From assembly GCA_963576475.1 (NCBI GenBank), contig OY754984.1:17210275-17274274 (forward strand): DNA of 64,000 bases, read 5' to 3'. A program made the translations under genes and the position numbers. Below the pieces are notes generated by a model that saw nothing but the letters and a program-made list of their open reading frames with translations, had not been told where the DNA came from and did no database searches. Of this stretch, positions 10,418 through 21,235 are shown piece after piece; positions within the stretch are counted from its first letter, which is position 1; each line of letters begins with the position of its first letter. The stretch is from Molanna angustata. Lineage: Eukaryota > Arthropoda > Insecta > Trichoptera > Molannidae.

Positions 10418-11855
10418 ATGACGAATTTATTTTTCAATTTCATATCATAAGTACATAGGTACGTAGGTATTATAATACAAGAGCTTCATTCCGTTTGCAC
10501 AATATTATAAATTCCAATAATTTCCAGATCAAATAACAAATTAATAGATAATTATTATTTCATATAATATGTAATATATAAATATTTCGTAGGCGAAACG
10601 TATTCACGATATCATTTCAGGGAAAAATATTCCCTAATTCCCCATTTCCTCGGCTCTGTTTCCACGAGAACCGTTAAGCCTTCAGTTTTTCGAGGATTCT
10701 CCAATTACAGCTCCTAATTGAGGCCATAAAGTATAGAGCCGCGCGTTTCTTTTGAAATCGACCCTAAAGAATATTTTCCACGGGGGAAAAAAGTGAAATG
10801 TAAATTTGGTCTTAAAGTTTTGCCGGGAGCTTTCACGCCTACAATGAAAACTAAAAGAGTGGTTTAGCGGTGAGAAAAAAAAGTTCAGCATTGGCCACCT
10901 ATCCCATCGAAGTTGAGAGTTTTGAGAAAAGTATAAAGATATAATTTTTATCACTCCTCAATTGCGAATTGCAGTTTCGAAAGGCTGACTAAATAAAATA
11001 GTTAAACTCGTAAATTATGACGATACGGGTTGTAGGATCTATGAGTAGCAGAAAAGTGTCACAGTGTGAAACAGAATAGGAAGAAACTAAGAAAGAGATG
11101 TAAGACGCATCTGCAAAGTAATTCCTAGAAATAAAACTTACTTTTTAAAAAAAAAAAAAAACGAAAAACGCCAAAACACCCCAACTGTACAATTTAAATG
11201 TTCAATCAAAAGTACATACATTATAGTTGTACATCTCAAACTTTTATTATCAATTTTTGTTAAATTTAGTGACGATATCGTTTAATAAAATTCGTATGGC
11301 AGTATACATATCTACGGGGACTCTCAATAGTTTGGAAATTTATCTCCATCGCCATAGACAGTTGAATATCATGTATTACATGCAACTAGTAACTAGATAC
11401 AATGTCTACTATATCCTTTCATAACATGTAATAATTTATTTTAATCTTGCCTCCAGCACACATTTTGTGTAGGTATTTTACAAAGGAGAATAAGAAACAG
11501 ATAAAGGTAATTCTAGAAGAAATCGAAGGATGTGGAGTCAAAACAATTTCTTTTCACATCATTTTTCTCCTTAGTATGTAACAAGATTCCGCGACTATTC
11601 TTGAATATTATCTAAGTATTTCCAGGGATCCTTACAAAGCAACATATGTATATTCTTGAGAGTTCTCACAACCAACAATACACATATATTATGTACAGTA
11701 ACATTACTTTTATGAAAGGATTTGAATGGGTAATTGGAGACCATGTTTATGTTGAGTCTCTATACCTACTTATGTGTTTCTCAAAACAAGATTTTCTTCA
11801 GATGAATATTCTGAGAATAATTAAGAACGCTTTGTCCAAAATCAATGTTTCGATA
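10418..11855. other. Unassigned stretch
   Basis: 10670-10930 is less AT-rich and has no second copy here. The frames through it carry no motif. An A-run sits at 11145-11161. No gene is supported. Confidence 0.4.
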
Positions 11856-11861
11856 AAGAAC

Positions 11862-12535
11862 TGTGGCGATTGCGCCAATTGCGCCAATTGCGCCGTGCAG
11901 TGCTTCGCTGCGCTGAGTACTTCGGCAGGCGCCATCTTGCCCTGCGCCGTATTCACAGCCCGTCTCCTATTTAAGGGGAAGCACAGCGCGCCCAGACCAT
12001 TCCGCTCATCCAGATCTCGAAGCTAGGCATCACGCTGCCCGACCGCTCGTCGTCGTTCAAATCGTCCGCGTTTCAAATTTACATTTATATTCATTAAATA
12101 ATAACTCGACATTTCTGTACCAAGTAATATTAGTAAGCACCAATTGTAATCATCAACTTGATAAATAAAAGAGTAAGTTCAATTTCCTGTTATATCTTTT
12201 AATCTGTCTACCATTCCTACCTGAGTAATATTTGATAATAATATTTAATCTATTGTATACGGTATCGCAATTGCTTGGTCGATCAATCTGTGGCTCAGCT
12301 GTCGGGACTATCCGAACAGACCGCCACCAGGTTCGAACCAAGCGGTTGAGATATCATTTGGGTTGTATGTAGCTAAAGGCGGACAAACAGGTAATACCTA
12401 CACGTCCAACTGACCGACCTTACCACCTCAATTACAGGCGTGTATACCAGGTCTCGCTGGTATGCAATCGCTTCCAACCAAGTGACCACTCTGGCACTTT
12501 AGTAAGCTCTACATACCACAATACTTCCTACCCCA
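11862..12535 (+). repeat. 5' LTR of the small LTR element
   Basis: 674 bp, TG...CA. It opens with three GCGCC blocks joined by AATT, has a TATTTAAGG TATA-like box at 11969, a T/A-rich middle, and AATAAAAG at about 12163 as a possible polyadenylation signal. It is followed directly by the primer-binding-like site. Confidence 0.9.
11868..11978 (+). promoter_or_regulatory. Probable LTR promoter
   Basis: It holds GCGCCAATT repeated in tandem (two CCAAT boxes and three GCGCC cores) about 90 bp upstream of TATTTAAGG. The duplicate in the 3' LTR is at 13485-13595. CCAAT and TATA-like spacing fits a polymerase II promoter; activity is inferred. Confidence 0.45.
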
Positions 12536-13478
12536 AAACTGGTGACCCCGACGTGATCCAGGTTACACTGAAGTCCCATGCACTTCAAAGCCGTCAACAT
12601 GCCGCACCGCAAATACCTACAGGTTACACTGAAGTCCCATGCACTTCAAAGCCGTCAACATGGCGCACCGCAAAACCCTACAGGCTTCACTGGATACACT
12701 ACATCCAAAGCTGTCACGCCTGACACGCCGCAAACCACAAGACACCCTCGTGCTTCGCCCCATGCCGGCACACGCAGGGAGCTGTCGAATATTTATATAC
12801 AAGCATACACACGCTGAGCACACTGCAAACCATTTCGCCTAGCTGGATAAATACCTACTTCAGGAAGATATTCCCGACAAAGTCGAAGCATCCACGCATA
12901 CAACTGCATCAATTTTCTACATACATAACACATCTACTTCATCCTGAACAAAAAATAGAACTTCTACACTTCATAACAGAAAACTGGGGACCATTCACAA
13001 TTAATGGTACACTACGAAGTCGCAATCAACAACACCCAACAAGCTATACCACTGAGGAACACATAAGGATGTCCAGCCAGCACACGCAGGACGACACTCC
13101 TCCATTCACCTCAATAGCAGAGCAACCACACGCCATCACAAGAGCAGCAAATCATACCAGCAGCAGATATTTTTTAAAGATAAGTAACTTCATACCTTGT
13201 ACTAAAACAAATTTATACTTATAATATGATTAACTTTATATATGTATAGATTAAGTTGTATTTAAATAATTACATTACTGTGTATTAGAAAAGACTACTT
13301 TTCATATAGAAATTCATTACATAACATGTACATAGCGGTTCAAAAGAAAACCCTATACAAAATAACATAACAAATCAAATGCTGTAAAAAATTTTTTTTA
13401 TCTTTCACAGAACGCAATGTAAGGACTTTGAACTTCGAGGAGGGGTCGTGTTTCGTCTAAGCGACTGCCAGCGGGGTC
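12536..13478 (+). other. Internal region of the small LTR element, 61-bp tandem repeat
   Basis: It begins AAACTGGTGACCCCGACG (primer-binding-like). Two nearly identical 61-bp units (12560-12620 and 12621-12681, each with CAGGTTACACTGAAGTCCCA and TTCAAAGCCGTCAACATG) are followed by a diverged third. The rest (12760-13180) has only short frames and could be a decayed gag or purely noncoding. A purine-rich GAGGAGGGG near 13437 is the best polypurine-like tract but lies about 35 bp from the 3' LTR. No enzyme is encoded. Confidence 0.7.
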
Positions 13479-14152
13479 TGTGGCGATTGCGCCAATTGCG
13501 CCAATTGCGCCGTGCAGTGCTTCGCTGCGCTGAGTACTTCGGCAGGCGCCATCTTGCCCTGCGCCGTATTCACAGCCCGTCTCCTATTTAAGGGGAAGCA
13601 CAGCGCGCCCAGACCATTCCGCTCATCCAGATCTCGAAGCTAGGCATCACGCTGCCCGACCGCTCGTCGTCGTTCAAATCGTCCGCGTTTCAAATTTACA
13701 TTTATATTCATTAAATAATAACTCGACATTTCTGTACCAAGTAATATTAGTAAGCACCAATTGTAATCATCAACTTGATAAATAAAAGAGTAAGTTCAAT
13801 TTCCTGTTATATCTTTTAATCTGTCTACCATTCCTACCTGAGTAATATTTGATAATAATATTTAATCTATTGTATACGGTATCGCAATTGCTTGGTCGAT
13901 CAATCTGTGGCTCAGCTGTCGGGACTATCCGAACAGACCGCCACCAGGTTCGAACCAAGCGGTTGAGATATCATTTGGGTTGTATGTAGCTAAAGGCGGA
14001 CAAACAGGTAATACCTACACGTCCAACTGACCGACCTTACCACCTCAATTACAGGCGTGTATACCAGGTCTCGCTGGTATGCAATCGCTTCCAACCAAGT
14101 GACCACTCTGGCACTTTAGTAAGCTCTACATACCACAATACTTCCTACCCCA
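13479..14152 (+). repeat. 3' LTR of the small LTR element
   Basis: Same 674 bp as the 5' LTR at a uniform offset of 1617. It ends CCTACCCCA and is followed by the AAGAAC target copy. Confidence 0.9.
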
Positions 14153-14246
14153 AAGAACTTTCTCCGGATTCTTTGTACGATTCCGAAACATAATTCAATA
14201 ATTATGAACAATTCGAAAAGGAACCTACATACTCTCACACTTCTAC

Positions 14247-14325
14247 ATATACAAGGTCATAACTTCTATACCCCACACTTCTATACCCCTCACTTCTATA
14301 CACACTTCTATACCCCAACGCTCCA
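14247..14325. repeat. Short CTTCTATACCCC tandem repeats
   Basis: Imperfect repeats of CACTTCTATACCC with 10-20 bp spacing occur. The overlapping open frame (14204-14527) is a by-product of this repeat and shows no domain. Confidence 0.6.
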
Positions 14326-14566
14326 GCTTATCTACGAAATCGATTTCACTTTCTCTCAGATCACGGGTTGTTTCTTCGTTCAAATAGTGAAAGAACGCTC
14401 AGTGTCCCAGTACAGAATACTTCGTTTTTCACCACATCTTTCTTCGTACAAGCAGCCCGACTTTAGAACCACATCCCATCGCAATTTCAAGTTTCATGAA
14501 CACTTTCCGCTTTCCAGTGAAATCTGAGAAAGCATTTCCTTACACATATTACTTAAATATGTCTCC

Positions 14567-14747
14567 TTGGTCCTGAGCCAAGTTGAAAACGCCTAACGAT
14601 ATCGCCAAACGCTATTTTTTGTATGGGATTTGACGTCTGTTGTAGAATATTTTTCAACACTAACAAACAACAAACAACGTCAAATCTCATACAAAAAAAA
14701 TAGCGTTTGGCGATATCGTTAAGCGTTTTTGATTTGACTCAGGGGCC
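14567..14747. mobile_element. Fold-back MITE, ~70-bp arms
   Basis: The left arm 14567-14636 and right arm 14678-14747 are inverted copies. GATATCGCCAAACGCTATTT on the left pairs with AAATAGCGTTTGGCGATATC on the right, and the outer CCTGAG/CTCAGG also pair. A 40-bp loop separates them. Noncoding; it fits a miniature inverted-repeat element. No clear target duplication was identified. Confidence 0.8.
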
Positions 14748-15124
14748 TTATTTATTTAATAAACAGAGACATCAACAGAACACTGAACAACACAAACAAA
14801 AAAAAAACATGAAACAAAAACATAGAATCTCCAGTGCTCCAATAACAGGTATCTCCCGCATGGCTTTGTGCATAGTTAGGTAGGCACAATCAACGTCTCC
14901 TGACCATTCAAATTATAAAACAAACATTACTTGGCACATTTAAAAAGAAAGTTTAAAATACATATATACATATATGTAGGAAAACAAAAAGAAAACAAAA
15001 GTTGAACTATAAGGATAAAACAAGAAAAAAAGAAGGAATAATTGAACCGAGACAAAAAAAATAGATTTTGCCCATCATATTTTAAGGAATAAAAATAAGC
15101 AATTTATCAAAGATCAATTTCTAT
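14748..15124. other. Unassigned AT-rich stretch
   Basis: Adenine-rich, no feature supported. Confidence 0.4.
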
Positions 15125-15520
15125 AAAATATGTACGTCATTGTCATTACATTAAATTGTCACAACGATTCAGACGCGACACGTCTGAACCTACCAATACA
15201 ATGACACTGACACGGTAGAATGTCAATGTATTGGCAGGTGCATACGTGAGTGCAATGTAACGACAGTCAATAAGAACGTCGCGGACAATATCGCGAACTC
15301 GGCAACTTATCATATTCTTGTCCCCTCCTCTCCTCTCCCTCCGTTTCATTATTGTTTTTGTTTTATATATTTCAATACATATTTAATTCTTATAAATTGT
15401 TACGTGTCATGAACACAATTTACCTCAACAAATGAATATGGTTGGTTGGAAGATATTTTCATATGGCAATAAACCCTAAATTGTGCACATGTGTACAAAA
15501 TGTATTCCATTATTAAAAAA
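15125..15520 (+). mobile_element. LINE 3' end with C/T tract and hairpin
   Basis: A GC-richer stretch (15150-15305) leads into CCCCTCCTCTCCTCTCCCTCC (15316-15340), ATGGTTGGTTGGAAGATATT and ATGGCAATAAACCC. The arrangement is the same as 7987-8236. Remnant frames in the first part lack reverse transcriptase motifs. Confidence 0.6.
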
Positions 15521-17070
15521 AATAAGACAAATAAAAATTTAATAAAATCACAAGGTTGAGTGACTACATATTAAATAGGTTATTTGAGAAAAAGGTAAGG
15601 TCTCGTACTGCGAGAATGCTCGTTACTGGACCTCAACTTTTTCTTACATTATTCCTTAATAACTCCCGTAGTACGGCCCTATCTGTGATGGATATTTAAT
15701 ATTATTTTTCCTTGCATTTATTTTATTTATCTCATTTTAAGAGGCTGACTGCTGCCAACGTACCTATTTTTTCAATTTGATATACAAGCATTATTACTAA
15801 ACGAATCATTTTGAAAAAATAAACCTAGTTAGTTTGGATATACCTTAACTTTTTGATTATGTTCTGTATATATTCTTGTAGGAAAATAATAAGCATGCCC
15901 CGATTTTAGACATTTATCTTAAATTTCTAAAAAAATATAAGGTACCTATAGAGCAATACTTTTTTTACAAATTAAAGAAGAACTAAATATCTGGAAAAAT
16001 ATGATATGACGTTGCATTAACGCATCAGATTAAGTAAATAAACCAAAAAAACTTTTATTACGCAATGGCGCTGAATGGAAAATAAATGTTTTTTAGGTTT
16101 ATTTACTAAACCTGAAGCATTTATGCAACGTCTGCGTTAATTATTTATTTTGTTACTAAAACCCACCTTCGAAATATACAATGAAGGGGAAGAGTATTTA
16201 TAACAGAATCGACAATGAAGTTAGCCAACAAAGTTGAATACAGTTTATCTCGGTTCGTATTATTTTTTTTTAATGTAAAGCTTAACGACTTTGTGTTATG
16301 TGCTATTTCACTCAACACTGGCTGTACTAAAACAGTTTCGAATAAGTAGTGCCTAGAATGTATAGTGTGTTGCTGAAACTAAAAGTTTGGTGTTGAAACT
16401 TTGTCTGAAGTTGACTTTCCTAGTCTCTTATGGCGTAATTTTACGTTAATCTAAGTGAGACAACTTCCTACTCTAATAGATTGGACTTATTTTTGTTATT
16501 AGGCAAGTACTGTTAAAATACTTTGATAGTTTTCTCAAATTCTCCAAAATTAATCCGAATGTATTCCATATTATGCTATTATTAAAATGAATGCCATTTT
16601 TTATTGGTATTATCAAATAAAAAATGGCTTGCATTTGCTTCACACGTAAAATCTAAATTATTTTTTTTTTCATTAAAACTAACGACTTTTAGCCATTATT
16701 TAAATTAAATTATTTAAATGTGCTACGACTGAAACTCAGCCGATTTCAGTACCTAGGTATATCTTTTTCGATTTTATTAGATTTTTACTGGATGATTAAA
16801 CTTAATATTTTTATTATTTTTTATTTTATTTACATATTTCAATAGAGTACATTTCATAAAAAGTATACATAGTAAAAATATTGAAATTTTACTATCTCAC
16901 TAGGCTGAATGCCTGTTCTGAGGTAGTACCTACTCATAAAGTATTTATTCAAAAGTTAGGTATTGAGGGTATATTATTAAGATTACATAACTAAAACAAT
17001 ATATTTTTACTGGATTCGTAAGATAATTTAGATGTTCAATATATATGTGTGCAAATTTAAGTTAAAATGT
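15521..17070. other. Unassigned AT-rich stretch
   Basis: No supported gene or repeat. A possible local inverted similarity surrounds 16010-16140 (AACGCATCAGATTAAG versus AAGCATTTATGCAACG), too weak to call. Confidence 0.4.
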
Positions 17071-17074
17071 GTGT

Positions 17075-17320
17075 TAGTGCTGTTTCCGATCCCTGTCTGC
17101 CTTTATTCATAAGCCAAAGTGTTACCAAACGCTTGAAATTGTTGTGCGTGGAAGAGGGTAGTGTATCATTATTGATAATATTAAATATTTTTGGAGCAAG
17201 ATATCTGTAATGTCTTTGTCCGTAAGTAGTACGTGTCCATGGTGTATAGAAAATATTGACAACAAGATTTTTTGCAACTTAACGTTGTTTATATAATGAA
17301 GGCTTTTCATATCGTTTTTA
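17075..17320 (-). pseudogene. LINE ORF2 C-terminal fragment, frameshifted
   Basis: On the minus strand, in pieces of more than one frame, one reads TPWTRTTYGQRHYRYLAPKI then FNIINNDTLPSS. This matches the C-terminal pattern 'RT.YGQR..RY.APKI.N.L' of the LINE fragments at 1066-1283 and 23300-23430. Frame breaks show it is dead. Confidence 0.55.
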
Positions 17321-17494
17321 TTTCAATTCTATCATATCTTATGTTTAAACACTTCAACTATTGGATATTGTAATACTATAAAAAGATTTGTTGGTATTTG
17401 GCATACTGAACACTTTTTAATCATAAAACAGGTATCAAGTTTTGATGTATTTAAATAGATACACTAATTGTATGTTAAAGGACTCCGTAAGATA

Positions 17495-17560
17495 ATTATA
17501 TCCATGATATGGAGAAAATGGATGATTTTGATTCCGCCCGTTGACCAGACTTGTTCCCCA
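17495..17560 (+). repeat. Half copy of the 47771 MITE
   Basis: ATATCCATGATAT...TGATTTTGATTCCGCCCGTTGACCAGACTTG resembles the right arm of the inverted-repeat element at 47771-47939 (ATATCCATGATAT, CACCGCTTGACCAGACTT). The other arm was not found. Confidence 0.45.
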
Positions 17561-18134
17561 GGTTTCAAGTAATTTTTATGCATCTCAGTGTATTTATTTA
17601 ATGAAACATTTATCTTTAAATACACTGACTTTATCGGTAATTAAATTTCAAGTTTGGCTTCTTTCTATTTCTCTTGTTATAGAGTTTCATGACTCCAAAT
17701 TACCGTCAAAGAGATACAATTATCGATACTGAAATACATATATAGCATTTATGTCGAATCTTTTCTTCGCTTTGATAACAAGTAACTCTCCGGCTTTTGA
17801 TGGTCGCATAATCTTGTAATCCTCGGATCATCCCATTTATCCAATCCAATTTGGCCGTTTTTATTCCGAGAAAAATAGCAAGAATCAAATCCTGGATGAT
17901 AGACATGGCCATGTCATTTCTCATCAATGTACAAATAATAAAATAAAACCATACAAGTTATACTATTACAGACATATTATAAAAATTGTATATTGTTACA
18001 TTTTTATATTCATTAGTGTAAACTTGGGACCATTGAATAAAAAAAAATATGTTCAATAGGTATAGTCCATTTATTAATATTTTATCAATACGAATATTAA
18101 AAAAAAACTATATTATAGATTCCATAAAGCTTCC
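17561..18134. other. Unassigned stretch
   Basis: No supported feature. Confidence 0.4.
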
Positions 18135-18300
18135 ATAGCCTTTTCGTCGTGGAGGGGGGCGGTTTGCACATATAACAAGCAAAAAGACACAAATTTTCGA
18201 TTTGCGCACCCACGTGACGGGATCAAGTTGTTTTACGATAATGGCAATAAACCCGCCATTGTAAACATAATAATATACATGAAATGAAAAATAAAAAGAG
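18135..18300 (+). mobile_element. LINE 3' tail fragment
   Basis: CGATAATGGCAATAAACCCGCC followed by ATTGTAAACATAATAATATAC and an A-rich end resembles the tail at 42480-42580 (GTGGCAATAAACCCACC, ATTGTACACAGTATT). The upstream 100 bp is likely the 3' untranslated region. Confidence 0.5.
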
Positions 18301-18431
18301 TGTAGAAGGGAAATACTCAATGACGCAGCCAAAGGCGCAGTAAAAGCCGTAGCCGTACAAAAAGTAAAGTAAGTAAAAATAAAAATATTTAAAAAGTAAT
18401 TCCCTCGTCGTCTATTTTTAAAGTTGCATAT

Positions 18432-18640
18432 TATAAGACCCCATGAAGTGGCGAGTTTATTGTTATATGTCAATTTCTGCAAACTAAGCAGTGTTTACAG
18501 CCTAGAGAAGAAAGAATTTTGTGTTAAATGAATTTAAATAAATTTCTCCTGTGCTGGGGATTGAGCCCAAGACGCCCGCACAGAAACCAAACCGCTATCC
18601 ATTTGTGCAACGGCGCAGCAGTTGACCATATTACGGTTAG
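18432..18640 (-). mobile_element. tRNA-derived SINE with LINE-like tail (copy 2)
   Basis: Same order as 828-1028. On the minus strand there is a head with GGGCTCAATCCCCAGCACAG (a mutated B box), body AGGAGAAATTTATTTAAATT, then CTGTAAACACTGCTTAG and the tail with TTGACATATAACAATAAACTCG. The B box has mutated from GGTTCGA to GGCTCAA, so internal transcription is probably lost. Confidence 0.65.
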
Positions 18641-18724
18641 TGAACATAGAGTGAAAAACGGACCATGGGTTTTCAGGAATCTGAGAGATTGGGGCTCTTT
18701 TCTATTTGTCTATCTCGAAACGTA

Positions 18725-19160
18725 AATCAATCAATCAATCATTGGCGCTACTACCCATCGTGGGTCCTGGCCTCCTCCAGAAGCTCCTTCCACCCCTCCC
18801 TGACCATCGCTCCCTGCCGCCAATTCACAACGCCCATCGTCCGCAAGTCCCTCTCTGCTCCACCTTACCATCTCAGCTTTGGCCTACCGATGTTTCTTCT
18901 GCCCATTGGTCTTGTAGCAAATATCCTTTTCAGTGGACAGGTTTCGTCCATTCTCGCCACGTGACCCAGCCATCGGAGCCGGCATATTTTGATGAACTGG
19001 GTGACGTGTACATCTGAGTAAAACTGGTAAAGTTCGTGGTTGTACCTAATACGCCAGGCTCCATTTTCGCATACGGGGCCATGAATGCATCCCAATATTT
19101 TTCTTTCAATATTTTTGAAACATAAATACCCTGATAACATTACGATGTTACCATACACCT
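18725..19160 (-). pseudogene. RTE-like LINE C-terminus
   Basis: On the minus strand, in order: GCIHGPVCENGAWRIRYNHE, LYQFYSDVHVTQFIK, RLRWLGHVARMDE, then GRRNIGRPKLRW. The coding portion then degrades into stops before a TCAATCAATCAATC run, probably the tail. It aligns residue for residue in pattern with the C-terminus of the element at 51536-53783 (GPVPDGDAWRIRYNNELYAI, RLRWAGHVQRM, GRPRLRWED), so it is a relative cut off upstream of the polymerase. Confidence 0.75.
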
Positions 19161-19499
19161 GTCTTTATTGAAGCTCTCGTAATTTATTCGTAAGTATTTG
19201 GTTCAATTATGTAGTTTAATTTAATTACCAACATCGATATAATATGAAGTAATCTGTGAATAATTTCTATAAACAAAATCAGTCTACTTGAAAAATTACA
19301 TTGAATGTCAAACGCCTTCTCGAAATTAATAATTTATTATTTTATTCATTTTTAACTTTTGATGTGATTTTATTTTATTTTATTTTATTTTATCGAAAGT
19401 ACACAAACAATGACTGGACAAGTAAAATGGTGATATAAAATATAAAAAAATAGTCACGCCTAGCATCAATTAAATGTATTAATTATTACCTTATAAATA

Positions 19500-19940
19500 A
19501 TTTGTCTGTGATACAGAAACTACGATTGCTGAGATATTCCAACAGTCCTTCCATCTCTTAAGTGGTCTTCCAGGCAGACGATGTCCATTGTTATATACCT
19601 TAATGCCATGTGATGTGAAGCGAATTCATTTTTTTTTATATATTCATTTCTCTCAGCGTCGTTCCTCATGACAGAGGGTTGTGATGCCCAACAGGTTTTA
19701 CCCGATACAAAACTCCTCTGTCACCAGCAAGATGTTTCGCATCTCTAATTGTTGGCAGCTTCCTAGACCTGATCTAATTACATCATCGGTGATTCCCTCT
19801 CGGTCTTCTTACAGGAATGCTCCTCAACAATTTTTACCTCTCAAGGCTTTCCTACCTTGTTTCTTGACCAAAGAAAGGGAATATCCAATGGATGCAACGC
19901 ATGGATATCCGGTATTGATGTGGATCTCTTGAAGTTTATG
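19500..19940 (-). pseudogene. Possible decayed LINE C-terminus
   Basis: The minus strand has interrupted frames ending in GHRLPGRPLKRWKDCWNI, which fits the 'GRP.KRW.D' signature of LINE C-termini. The upstream part (SLVKKQGRKALRGKN) is not diagnostic. Stops and shifts interrupt it. Could be chance. Confidence 0.35.
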
Positions 19941-20084
19941 GATACATTTGTTCTTCTCTGCGTCCATGATAATATAATATGGGGAGAATCCTTCATAGAG
20001 CGACATTTCAACCCATCTATTTTCTGCTGATCCATAGAATTGATAGTATTTTTAAAAAAAATTCTTATAAGTTGCAATCCTAGG

Positions 20085-21235
20085 ATTGGTTCGTATCAGC
20101 TATGGCTGCCTCTCTTCTACTCCACTCCGCCTTGTCCTCTGTCAGCCTCTTCATCTCCACGTAGCTATTACAGCACATGTCGTTGATCACCTGGTCCATG
20201 TAGCTTGGGCCTAGGTTGCGGCTCTAAGGGCCTAGGCAGTAAAGGCGGGGGTGGGCGGCCGACGCTGTTGTGCCCTCGTCAATTCTGTACTTAGAGAAGA
20301 GCAGGACGGACGCCTCTAGTCTCGCTCGGCAGTTACTCGTCAAACTGTGGCGAATGTTGTTTGGTCCGGGCACACCGCCGGCGCAGACGTCGGGTCAGAC
20401 ATCCTGTGTTGACATCTGTGACGTCATATCTGACAGGTGATGATTGCGTCGGATGCCCCCGGTGTTAGCCCGCCAAGCTTTCGGACGCCAACACGAGGAC
20501 CGAGGGGTGCGGGGGCAAGCCCTTCCGTTCGATCGGTTGTGCTAGGGGCTTCGGCTGCCGATCTTGAGCGGTTGCCCCGCCGTTTGAGGTTGGATTCTCG
20601 GGGGCAGTGGTTGAACCCGATGGATGGTGGATGGTTGTGTTGTCCGACGTTGCGGCCGCGTCCGGGGGTGAAAAGGGCCATAGAGTCCTAGAGCATCACC
20701 GGCGTGGAAGTGGTATCGCGTACTCATCATGGTTCATGTAGCTACCGATCTAGTGCGGAGGCCCCGACGTTTGAGGTTGGACTCTCGGGGGTAGTGGTTG
20801 AACTCGCTAGAATTGGGGATATTGTGTTGTCCGATGTTGCGGCTGCGTCGGAGATGAACAGGACCAATGGGTCCTATAGCGTCCTCCGGCGTGGAAGTGG
20901 ATCGCGTACTCCATCCTGGTCCATGTAGCTCTTTCTTGGTCGGCCTCTATAGTTGCTGCCCTCTACCATTCCCTCCGCGATGTTTATGAGCAGACCCGGG
21001 AGCCTCATGTTATGGCCAATCTAGTTGGAAAGTCGTTGGGCGATTCTTTTAAGGAGTTACCTTGTTTCCGCGGCTCTGCTCAGCACCTCACAATTTTGGA
21101 TGTGGTCCGACCAGTGGATCTTCAACATGCGTCTGTAGCACCATATCTCGAATTCAGACAGGCTTTCTTTTTCCCTCTGGCCTGTGGTCCATGTCTCACA
21201 GCCATATAGCAAGACACTCCAGACAATTTTTTTTA
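20085..21235 (-). pseudogene. LINE ORF2 C-terminus split by an insertion
   Basis: The minus strand from 21235 reads VLLYGCETWTTGQREKES, then FEIWCYRRMLKIHWSDHIQN, KRIAQRLSNQIGHNMRL and YRGRPRKSYMDQ. This is a typical LINE 'LLYG.E.W ... RM..I.W.D..N' C-terminus with a 'GRP' end. At YMDQ it is broken by the insertion at 20206-20915 and resumes at 20205 with VINDMCCNSYVEMKRLTEDK and EWSRREAA, the expected end. The two halves share the 15-bp CTGGTCCATGTAGCT. One or more in-frame stops remain. Confidence 0.75.
20206..20915 (+). mobile_element. GC-rich insertion flanked by a 15-bp target duplication, tandem 3' end
   Basis: CTGGTCCATGTAGCT lies at 20191-20205 and exactly repeated at 20916-20930, with a near copy (ATGGTTCATGTAGCT) inside at 20729-20743. 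The insert is GC-rich, unlike its surroundings. Its last ~170 bp (20744-20915) repeat the 3' part of the preceding unit (about 20557-20728), with shared GTTTGAGGTTGGA, TGTGTTGTCCGA and GCGTGGAAGTGG. The pattern fits two insertions of the same element, the second 5'-truncated, at one target. An 84-residue plus frame (20437-20691) and an 85-residue minus frame have no recognised domain. Confidence 0.7.

Larger units (their letters stand above)
11862..14152 (+). mobile_element. Non-autonomous LTR retrotransposon (TRIM/LARD-like)
   Basis: Two direct LTRs (11862-12535 and 13479-14152) enclose 943 bp. The copies keep a constant offset of 1617 bases, so no indels separate them, and they look identical by eye, suggesting recent insertion. 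The host target AAGAAC is present on both sides (11856-11861 and 14153-14158); the exact duplication is 4-6 bp because of edge ambiguity. LTRs begin TG and end CA. A primer-binding-like TGGTGACCCCGACGTGAT follows the 5' LTR at 12540. There is no protease, reverse transcriptase or integrase, so a helper element would be needed. Confidence 0.9.

Noticed and set aside
11646..12026. 126-codon plus-strand ORF
   Set aside because: Crosses from flanking DNA into the LTR of the small LTR element; the C-terminal part is LTR sequence.
12153..12341. 62-codon minus ORF identical to one at 13770-13958
   Set aside because: Identical only because both lie in the two LTR copies; no conserved domain.
18108..18482. 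124-codon minus-strand ORF
   Set aside because: Spans a LINE tail and the end of a SINE, with no domain.
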